DNA of 64,000 nt, from assembly GCA_900660155.1 (NCBI GenBank), contig CABFPE010000019.1, positions 1,607,686-1,671,685 on the forward strand. Reading direction: 5' to 3'. Positions within the stretch are counted from its first letter, which is position 1. The number at the start of each line of letters is the position of its first letter. Positions 55,791-64,000 of this stretch are shown here, in pieces. A program made the translations under genes and the position numbers. The DNA is from Hofstenia miamia. Lineage: Eukaryota; Xenacoelomorpha; Acoela; Hofsteniidae. A model generated the notes under the pieces. The model made no database searches. It saw only the letters and a list, made by a program, of their open reading frames with translations, and was not told the origin of the DNA.

Positions 55791-57450
55791 TGTAGAAAAA
55801 TAAGAATTCAAAGTAAAATTCTTTATCAAACTCTTACACTAAGTTTCAATGTATTTATAGTAATTCCAAAAGAAGTACCTGTTGATTCAAATTTAAACTT
55901 CTGCCAATATATCAGCTATAAAATACATAAGCATTGTTTTGTCAAAAGTATTTTTTTGACACATATTTTATTCTTGGTTGCATTTTACAAATTAATCTGA
56001 AATAATAGCAACTGATCTGATTATAATATTTTTTAATCTACTCCTTTTTGATCTTACTCTCTTCTGCGATGTTTGCAGCTTATTTCTGATTATTTTGGAT
56101 GATGCTACATTAAGTATATGAATAGGAGTTTTTCTCTGTTTAGCTGACTATCAATTCATTTGTTTGCATGTATTAAATAATTGATTTCAGAGATAAGGCT
56201 GGATAGCCTATCATAGGTTATATCTAAATTATACTGTCAAACTAGGTTACCTATAAATAGACTGATAAATAGNTTTACAAATTAATCTGAAATAATAGCA
56301 ACTGATCTGATTATAATATTTTTTAATCAACTCCTTTTTGATCTTACTCTCTTCTGCGATGTTTGCAGCTTATTTCTGATTATTTTGGATGATGCTACAT
56401 TAAGTATATGAATAGGAGTTTTTCTCTGTTTAGCTGACTATCAATTCATTTGTTTGCATGTATTAAATAATTGATTTCAGAGTTAACGCTAGATAGCTCA
56501 ATGTATTTATAGTAATTCCAAAAGAAGTACCTGTTGATTCAAATTTAAACTTCTGCCAATATATCAGCTATAAAATACATAAGCATTGTTTTGTCAAAAG
56601 TATTTTTTTGACACATATTTTATTCTTGGTTGCATTTTACAAATTAATCTGAAATAATAGCAACTGATCTGATTATAATATTTTTTAATCTACTCCTTTT
56701 TGATCTTACTCTCTTCTGCGATGTTTGCAGCTTATTTCTGATTATTTTGGATGATGCTACATTAAGTATATGAATAGGAGTTTTTCTCTGTTTAGCTGAC
56801 TATCAATTCATTTGTTTGCATGTATTAAATAATTGATTTCAGAGATAAGGCTGGATAGCCTATCATAGGTTATATCTAAATTATACTGTCAAACTAGGTT
56901 ACCTATAAATAGACTGATAAATAGACCAAACATGTACTGTTATTTAAATGTAAGGTAGGAAGCTGCAAATAATTATTTACTTTATATAACTATATTAATT
57001 AAAGCTGATAGTTTTTGGTAATGACTGAAGTAATATTTATTAAGCAGCTAGTGACATTGCCAGGTTGTGAAGTATCATAATTACACAATACAAATTGAGT
57101 TTAAGTCAGTTACAAACAGCATTGAGAGCTTCACTGAGTTAGGATAGGGAACAAATAAGTACTTTGATGAGCTGAGACTTGGAACTACTCAATCAATGAT
57201 GGAGGCACATGTGGATTGATTTGAAGATCAGAGTCAGCCAGAGGCCATAGCCAAATCATGGAGAAGAACTGTGACAGTGGTATGCCTAAACAGTATCAAG
57301 TTACTTCAAGTTAAACAAAGGTTAACAATAGTGTATCTCATGGCAGAGTGAAACAAAGTTAACATCAGTACATCCCACCTGCACATAACAAGGAACAATA
57401 ATTTAAAAGAATAATTTACTCTCTGTTAAAGCTTGGTAGTGGATGCAACA
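55791..57450. repeat. Compound LTR block replacing the B-minus 5' LTR
   Basis: Only TGTAG of the B LTR remains at 55791. It joins directly to a minus-oriented family A LTR fragment (AAAATAAGAATTC... to GATGATGCTACA, 55796-56109). A plus-oriented A-type LTR follows head-to-head and ends GGATGCAACA at 57450. Part of the block is repeated (55848-56272 matches 56499-56923; another partial copy is 56274-56490) around a single n at 56273. The head-to-head junction recurs at 56399 and 56761. Real nesting plus assembly duplication is likely. Confidence 0.65.
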
Positions 57451-57507
57451 TCATGACTATAATTTGACCTATAATGTGACTGTGCATGTATTATTTATTA
57501 CATGTAG
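57451..57507 (+). repeat. Fragment of a second A-type LTR, left of the solo B LTR
   Basis: GACCTATAATGTGACTGTGC resembles the middle of the A LTR. The fragment continues after the solo LTR at 58415. Confidence 0.55.
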
Positions 57508-58410
57508 TGTAGAATCACAAGGGAGCTCTGACTACTCTAGCAGTACTGGGTAACTCACATTCCAACAGAACAGTTATGTTGGTGGTTCACTGTTTTTTCC
57601 TAACAAATAAAGAAATTCCATTCCAAAAGAACTCCAGCAATGACCAACTCACATGGCATCATGCCAAAGCCAAATCTTTGAGGCCATCCTTACTTGCCAA
57701 GGTGCTAATTTTGTGTCTCAAGTATTAAGTTCTAGCTCAATAAACAATTTTTCTCAGAGTTCTCTTATCTCAGCTTATGTAAATAAATAATAAATAACAG
57801 GCACATAATTGCTGTGAATTCATGTTCACCAACAGTGTTTGCAAGGTGTTAAACTAAGTGCATGTACAAACAGATCAAATAAAAGATGTTATTCCCTACA
57901 CATAACCATAACCTAAAGTGGCCACAATTCAGGCTGTCACCATTAAAGAGCTATTTGTCACCCTAGACCTGGTGCAGTTTCCTCCTGAATTGTTGCCAGA
58001 TCTTAAACAACAGTTATCATTAACAAAATCTTTGATCAACAAAATCTAAAGGGGGTTAATAAATAAATAATTGCAAAGATCAAATGCAGTAGAAGGAAGC
58101 TGAATTTATTGTGCACTTCACTACATTGACTCAGATATTTATTACAAAAATCTGTAACTTATTATCTGACTGGTTTACAATTTCAAAGCACAGTTTCCCT
58201 TGCAAAGTTTAATGAGCAATCACATGTAATTTAAATTGAGGGGACAAAAACTAACACTATCAAATTAACTACACTCAAAATTCAAAAATTGATTGAAAGA
58301 AATTGATACAAATAAGGTAGCAGCAAATCAAAGAATCAAAATGTCAAAAAGACATAACACTATTCCAGAGTGCTGAAAATAATAAAAATAAGGCCCTGAG
58401 TGACTCAACA
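57508..58410 (-). repeat. Solo family B LTR with GTAG target duplication
   Basis: 903 bp, complete from TGTAGAATCACAAGGGAG to GGCCCTGAGTGACTCAACA (plus orientation), with no internal region. GTAG lies on both sides (57504-57507, 58411-58414). Joining the flanks restores an A-type LTR (..TTACATGTAGGTTATTAGG..), so it landed in an older A LTR and later lost its internal part by LTR-LTR recombination. Confidence 0.9.
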
Positions 58411-58897
58411 GTAGGTTATTAGGCTGCTACTTATTTATCTTATTTAAATGAAGCTAATATATTTTGGTAATTGCTAAATATATATTTAATTAAGCAGCTA
58501 GTGACATTCAAGGTTGCAAGTATCTAGTACACTTTACAAATTGAGACTACGTTGAATTGGTTTGAGCAATGAGTAAGCACCAAGCTAGGATAGGGCACAC
58601 ATAAGTTGTTTTAATGAGCTGAGAGGTGGAACTCATTGGCAATTGTAAGGAGTGGCTTTTACTTGATTTGGTGATCAGCTTCAGGCAATGCCCAACCATC
58701 AACAGCTGGCAAATACACTGCAAGGCTTCCTAAAAAAAAGTGTTTATTATATCATCCATTAATTATAGTTACTAGAGTTTAATAATATTGAAGCTGAGCA
58801 GTTTAAGAATAGTACATCTCTACCAACTAGGATAGCACAGCAATTATATTAGAATAATGGAGGAGTTGGATATCAAAGCTTGGTAGGAGATGCTACA
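58411..58897 (+). repeat. A-type LTR, right part
   Basis: Contains ATTTTGGTAATTGCTAAAT and AAGCAGCTAGTGACATT, shared with the A1 LTR at about 20.03 kb and with 57.0 kb. It ends AAGCTTGGTAGGAGATGCTACA. Confidence 0.7.
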
Positions 58898-60033
58898 TTA
58901 GTTCTATTTTTCTTGAAGCAAATATTATATGGAATTATTATAATGCCTTTAATCAGCTAAATTTCTACATGGTAATGGTGGTGGTGATTTCACCAGTTAA
59001 TATCAATGGTGCTCTGTAATATCAAAAACTAAATAGAAGGCTATGAAATTATGATGACCAAATAATTAAATCTTATCTTTATGTAGGAGAACCTTTTGTT
59101 ATTTATTGCACATTTTTGTTGCAACTCTTAATCAACCTTTGTTCAACAAGTGAATGCTAATAATGCATTTTGGATATTAATGCTAACTGACTATATACTA
59201 ATTAACTATAATGCAACCTGAAAGATGCTTGTGTCACTGATGTCAAGGGAGAGGAAATGTGCTCATGACTAATTACAAACATTTAATTAAGTATCTATTC
59301 AAACAGATGTATTAATGTTATACTATAAAAATTCCTTCTTTTTCAGCAAAATGAATAATTAAATGTTAATGATTGCACAGATGTTTATTAACTGCAAACT
59401 AAAACACTAAGCAAAAACAATGATGTCTTGCAATTCACTGTATCCTGCACCAAGTTGGCAAGATGCAATTTGTGTCAGCAATATTTTTAATGAAAGTGTG
59501 GCATCACTCTACCTTTGTGAAAACAAAACATTTCTACATTATTCTTCCAAAATTTGTAATTGTTAATTGTAAACTAATTATATTTTATATTTTTGAATTT
59601 CCCTTGCTTTTGTGTCATGCCAGATTTGACAAACTGAGCTATTTTAAATATTTGAATTCACTTGTGCAGTTCTGCACATTTTGCTACCATAAAAAAAAGG
59701 TTATGTGAGGAAGTGGTTTTTGTTTTTTGCTATACATTATGAATTATCTAGTTTTTGTTCACAGATTACCTGCTTTTATTTTATAAATATTCTATGATTG
59801 TTAGAATCTGTTCAATACAATTTAGTTTACCTTGATATTTTGAAGCTTCTAAAAATGCTTTTCTAACTTTCTCAGAGTGCTGACCTGGGCACCTTGGGGT
59901 GGTACAGCATTGCAAGTTCATTTGATCAGCACTCTGGAAGGCATAGGGATATGGCATTTACACTAGCTCTTCATGTTGTTATTTATTTAATTATTTTGCT
60001 ATCACCTAAATGTCACAAGCTGAGAAACAATAT
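58898..60033. other. Unassigned AT-rich stretch
   Basis: No coding pattern is supported. A perfect 11-bp inverted repeat, CAGAGTGCTGA (59873-59883) and TCAGCACTCTG (59936-59946), lies near the right end. Confidence 0.45.
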
Positions 60034-60528
60034 TGTAGAATCACAGGGTGCATCTAGCAGCTCAGGTGGTACAAAGGTTGCAGAAGATTACCATTGCTGA
60101 GAACAACCTGTGCTCTAACAAAACAAATAAAATCAGTAATTCGTCAATTTCATTGTAGAAAAAAGTAATTCCAAGATGGTTAAAGTAGCAACCAATTCAC
60201 ATGGCATCTCACTGAAGCCAAGCCTTTAGAATCCATCCTTACAATCCAAGGTGTTAATTGTGTGTCTCAAGTTTTAATTTCTAGCTCAATGAAACAAATT
60301 TAACTCAGTGTTTATCTTCTCAGCTCATGTAATAAAGATATTAAATAACATGTGGTTACCACTTATTTGTGTATGCCAATGGCATAGTATATTAGCATTG
60401 TGTCATAATTTGTGCATGTTTGATCAATTGATGTTGTAGTTCTTTTATTACCTATGCCTATACATAGCCTAAAGCAACCACAATATGGGCTCACATCTGT
60501 CATGGAGCAAGTTATTGCCCCAGACACA
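60034..60528 (-). repeat. Family B LTR fragment
   Basis: It begins TGTAGAATCACAGGGTGCAT and follows the B LTR to about GTTATTGCCCC, where it is cut by family A sequence. The end of the LTR (GGGCCCTGAGTGAC part) is missing. Confidence 0.8.
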
Positions 60529-60533
60529 GTGGA

Positions 60534-61126
60534 GTTGAAACATGATTGTTTTCTGTTTCTCCTGTTCCTCTTTGATTTCCATTTCTTCTTCTCTTACCTT
60601 TATTGTCTTGTTCACGTAGTTGATAACACAACTGTTTTTTATCAGAAAATTGTTTCCCAATATGACTTCTTATGGTAATGCATTATTGTGTGTGTCAACC
60701 ACCACCAAAGGTTGTTTGAACGTCATTATTGTGTGTGTCAACCACCACCAAAGGTTGTTTGAACGTTGTGTTCACAATTCTCATTTGTGCAATGTCTATC
60801 ATTCCCTTTGTATCAATGTAGTCCCCTGATGCGTTAATTAATCTTTTGTTACAATTCTTCATGTCTTCTCGTTGAAAACCTAATTTTGTAGCACATTCAT
60901 CAGTGATTATCAATGTTGCTGCTCTGGTATCAATTGTCGCCTTTGTCATCACTCCATTAATGGCTATTGTTATTGTGTTCATCATGTCAAGGTCCGTTAG
61001 GTTGTTATGAGTCAGCGCTCTACTTAGTTTTCCAACTCCTTGTCAGTTGGCATTGCTTTGTCCATTTCATCCTCTGTCTGTAATATGTCCTCCTCATCAT
61101 AGTATGCCTCTTCGTCACCTATGACG
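60534..61126 (-). pseudogene. Inverted fragment of A3: gag end and protease
   Basis: On the minus strand it reads the gag tail, then NTITIAINGVMTKATIDTRA with GFQREDMKNC and GNNFLIKNSCVINYVNKTIK. It is the reverse complement of 61981-62549 at high identity. A 43-bp tandem duplication (60681-60723 and 60724-60766) breaks its frame. Confidence 0.9.
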
Positions 61127-62083
61127 AATGAAATTAAGAAAGCAGTGACCATACAACTGCAGGAGGAGGATATACAAACCAATCACAGGAAACCGAAATA
61201 TGAGAATTCGATTCTACCACAAGCAACAGCTAACGACACAATCCCATGCAAGGCGACACTGCCCTAATTCAATGGGAAAGTATATGGTTATAACCCCACA
61301 TTTGCTGAGTGGCTTCAAATGTTTGAACTGACAATGGCGGAAAGGAAAGTGAGCCAACAAGCAGCAGCGGCAAGACTCCCACTATATCTAACTGGAGCAG
61401 CATCTCAACACTACCTGTTACTGGATGCAGAAACAAAAAGGGACTATCAACTACTAATAGGAGACTTCATTAACTACTATGAAAATGAAAGTTTTAAGAA
61501 CCAATACCGAATTATTCTGAATGCGACAAAGATGAGGAAAACGGACGATATCCGGAACTACATGCAACAAGTCGAGCAGCTCCTGATGCTCAGTTCAAGG
61601 GGAAATACTTATTCAAAATACGACTTATTCTCGCATATCTGCAAAGGTATGCCAGAAAGTATCAAAACACAATTCGAGATTAAATGCGACGTTGACAACA
61701 AACTAGAAAGGATGATTCAGAAAGCTGTCGACATACAAGCCATGATTGAGAACAACGCTCGGATATATGAGAGAGCTGCATGGTACAGAGAGGCACCAAC
61801 ATGGAAAAGTAATTTTAAGCCACGTACTCCCAACAAAAATTATCCTGAAGTAAAACAGGAGAAAGTAATAAAAGTCAAGGGAAAAGATGGAAAAATGCGG
61901 AAATTGAAAGAAAAGGACATTAAATGCTATGGCTGTGGACAGAAAGGCCATAAAAAACCAGACTGCCCAAAGCAGATAAACGTCATAGGTGACAAAGAGG
62001 CGGACTATGATGAGGAGGACATATTACAGACAGAGGATGAAATGGATGAAGCAACGCCAACCAACGAGGAGTCGGAAAACTAA
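61127..62083 (+). CDS. A3 gag
   Basis: After a 5' part with one stop near 61265 (LP-stop-FNG, where A-minus has LPKFNG), a 254-codon frame is open from 61319 to 62083. It covers the capsid (MFELTMAERKVSQQAAAARL, YLLLDAETKRDYQLLIGDFI, YSKYDLFSHICKGMPESI), a basic linker and an intact zinc knuckle CYGCGQKGHKKPDC, ending in an acidic tail (DYDEEDILQTEDEMDEA). Best-preserved gag in the window. Confidence 0.88.
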
Positions 62084-62114
62084 GTAGAGCGCTGACTCAT
62101 AACAACCATGCAGC

Positions 62115-62475
62115 GATAATGATCCTAACGAACCTCGACATGATGAACACAATAACAATAGCCATTAATGGAGTGATGACAAAGGCGACAATTGATACCA
62201 GAGCAGCAACATCGATAATCACTGATGAATGTGCTACAAAATTAGGATTTCAATGAGAAGACATGAAGAATTGTAACAAAAGACTAATTAACGCGTCAGG
62301 GGACTACATTGATATGAAGGGAATGATAGACATTGCACAAATGAGAATTGCGAACACAACGTTCGAACAACCTTTGGTGGTGGTCGACACACACAATAAT
62401 GCATTACCATACGAAGTCATATTGGGAAATGATTTTCTGATAAAAAACAGTTGTGTTATCAACTACGTGAACAAG
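62115..62475 (+). pseudogene. A3 aspartic protease with DTR instead of DTG
   Basis: TIAINGVMTKATIDTRAATS carries Arg where the catalytic DTG has Gly. The inverted partial copy has the same change. A TGA at 62254 (GFQ-stop-EDM) replaces an Arg codon still present in the inverted copy. The second block VILGNDFLIKN is intact. Very probably inactive. Confidence 0.85.
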
Positions 62476-63897
62476 ACAATAAAAGTAAGAGAAGAAGAAA
62501 TGGAAATCAAAGAGGAGCAGGAGAAACAGAAAATGATCATGTTTCAACTACAAGAAGATATTCATCTACAGCCGCATCAATGGAAGATGCACACAATCAA
62601 AACAGAAGAAAATATCACAGCCAACATAATGCTATATGACAATAAAGGCATTAACACCAAACGAGTTTCAATGCCATCTAGCATTTGTACGATAAAAAAT
62701 GGCAGAGGAAGGGTACCAATACTCAATGCTATGAACCAGAACGTGAACCTGAAAAGATCTCAGATAAGAATATACAGAAAATACATCTGAACTAACATCA
62801 GACTCATCTGGAAGGCAATGGAAGATGATGATGGAGCAAGTAATTTGCATGGTTGATTTGAGGACTTGCAAAGGAAAGCGGATAGTACTCCACATGGCTG
62901 ACTTAAGGGCGAATGGATGAACACCATCAAAGTTGCAAGTACTCCCAAAAGCCAATTCAAGGGCATTGGGATAAAAGCAGAAGGGGAAGATACACACAGG
63001 ATACCAGAGTTAAATGACGAAGATTATCAACATCTAGAAGAGCAAGACATCACAAAATTAAGAAGACTTTTAGAAAAGCATAAACGTATATTCAACTAAG
63101 GGGAGATAAGTGTTGGTCAAGCAGTAGGCAAAAAACACAAAATCATGACTACAACGGATAAACTGATCAAGCTGCCAGTCAGAAGAGTACCTGAGCAGCT
63201 AAACGAAGAATACAATCAGATACTAGAAGAACTAATCGACAATAAGATTATCTGACTGAGTGAAAGCCCATACGCAGCACCTACTGTGTTTGTGAAGCAG
63301 GGGAACAAATACCAACTATGCATTGTTTTCTGCAAACTCAATGAAGTGACAAAGAAAGATTCGTACCCTTTACTGCGAATAGAGGACATGCTTTATGAAG
63401 CCAGCAAACAAATATTTTACAACACTAGATCTATGCAAAGCTTATTGGCAAGTGAAAATGGAGGAGGAAGACGCCTATATAGACGACATTATAGTCACAA
63501 GCAACACAGTCCAAGAACACCTGGAAAAACTGGAAAGAACACTAACAATCTTAGAGAATGCCAGACTCCGGATCAACAGAAACAAATGTGACATCCTCAA
63601 AGAGAAAATAGTGTTCCTTGGAAGAACGATAGAAAAAGGAAGGATCTGTATGAAAGATAATGCCTGAGAAATGATCCGGAAAATAGAGAAGTCAAACAAC
63701 AAAAAGGATATCGAAAGAATCATGGGATTTTTCAATTATTATGGAACCTTCATCATGAACATAGCTGGAAAAACGGCAAAGATGACTCGATTAATGAGGA
63801 AGGCAGTTCCATTTGTATGGACATGGGAAGAACAAGAGGAACTCAATAACATCAAGGAAGAACTCGTGAAACTACCCTCCCTCAATACACCTGACTA
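62476..63897 (+). pseudogene. A3 reverse transcriptase with internal deletion
   Basis: Linker PHQWKMHTIKTEENITANIM, then IKLPVRRVPEQLNEEYNQIL, SPYAAPTVFVKQGNKYQLCI, ALLASE/YWQVKMEEE, then directly DAYIDDIIVTSNTVQEHLEK: about 50 codons between 'EEED' and 'AYIDD' (the AFGL.NTPATFQRYI block) are deleted in frame at about 63469. Thumb block GFFNYYGTFIMNIAGKTAK and LNTPD-stop follow. Stops at about 62789, 62854, 62899, 63098 and 63253 are present. Confidence 0.88.
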
Positions 63898-64000
63898 AAA
63901 CGAACAATTTATATTAGATTGTGATGCAAGCAAGGTGTCAATTGGAGCAACATTGGGCCAAATGAGAAACGGAAAGGAAGTGCCCATCCAGTTTTTCAGT
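63898..64000 (+). pseudogene. A3 RNase H start, runs off the window
   Basis: FILDCDASKVSIGATLGQMR and GKEVPIQFFS, the start of RNase H with its first Asp. The element continues beyond the window. Confidence 0.85.

Noticed and set aside
59873..59946. 11-bp inverted repeat CAGAGTGCTGA/TCAGCACTCTG as a transposon
   Set aside because: Arms are short, the interval is only 52 bp, and there is no target duplication or coding content.
14935..63897. Alternative genetic code or TGA read-through to explain the many stops
   Set aside because: Stops are a mix of TAA, TAG and TGA, are at different places in different copies, come with frameshifts and deletions, and the host bZIP gene has a normal open frame. 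Ordinary pseudogene decay explains them.

Overview
This is AT-rich nuclear DNA from a metazoan, most likely an invertebrate. A bilaterian such as a mollusc would fit, but the window does not settle the phylum. The signs are long (TA)n microsatellites, introns, relics of LINE, Penelope-like and Tc1/mariner elements, one host transcription-factor gene of the PAR bZIP class, and about 49 kb of nested Ty3/gypsy LTR retrotransposons. Nothing bacterial or organellar is present. The assembly is imperfect: there is one run of exactly 1000 N, one run of 12 N, and several single n that bound misplaced pieces.

Region 1 (1-14.5 kb) is host-like. It holds a possible exon near 0.5 kb, a 65-bp near-perfect palindrome, Penelope-like and LINE reverse-transcriptase relics at 3.4-4.7 kb, a 1358-bp Tc1-type transposon with both ends and TA target sites, a Penelope GIY-YIG relic at 8.4-8.75 kb, a 541-bp mariner-like element, and an uninterrupted 226-codon PAR-type bZIP coding exon at 11.55-12.23 kb. 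A perfect PAR-bZIP DNA-binding palindrome (TTACGTAA) overlaps the first base of that gene's start codon.

Region 2 (14.5-64 kb) is almost wholly two related Ty3/gypsy families, here called A (YIDD reverse transcriptase) and B (YMDD). Copy A1 (+) spans 14.8-20.1 kb. Copy B-minus is a single minus-strand element now split into 55.8-51.7 kb (PBS, gag, protease, RT), 37.9-36.15 kb (RNase H, integrase) and 24.3-20.1 kb (ORF3, LTR). It was split by two later insertions: A-minus (37916-51655, target duplication TCAG) and B1 (+, 24322-36149, target duplication CTACT). A-minus itself holds a further LTR block (46.8-49.8 kb, with the 1000-N gap) and several internal duplications. To the right are a compound LTR block, a solo B LTR with a GTAG duplication, and copy A3 (+), which runs off the window and has an inverted piece of itself on its left.

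The most notable content is a third long ORF ('ORF3', about 1,000-1,150 codons) between pol and the 3' LTR, in sense orientation. It occurs in B1, B-minus and A-minus and is collinear between the two families, although they have diverged strongly. It sits where env would be, but I see no signal peptide, transmembrane segment or glycoprotein-like pattern, and I recognise no family. All retroelement copies are broken by stops, frameshifts or deletions. Family B has a primer-binding site matching the 3' end of tRNA-Trp.
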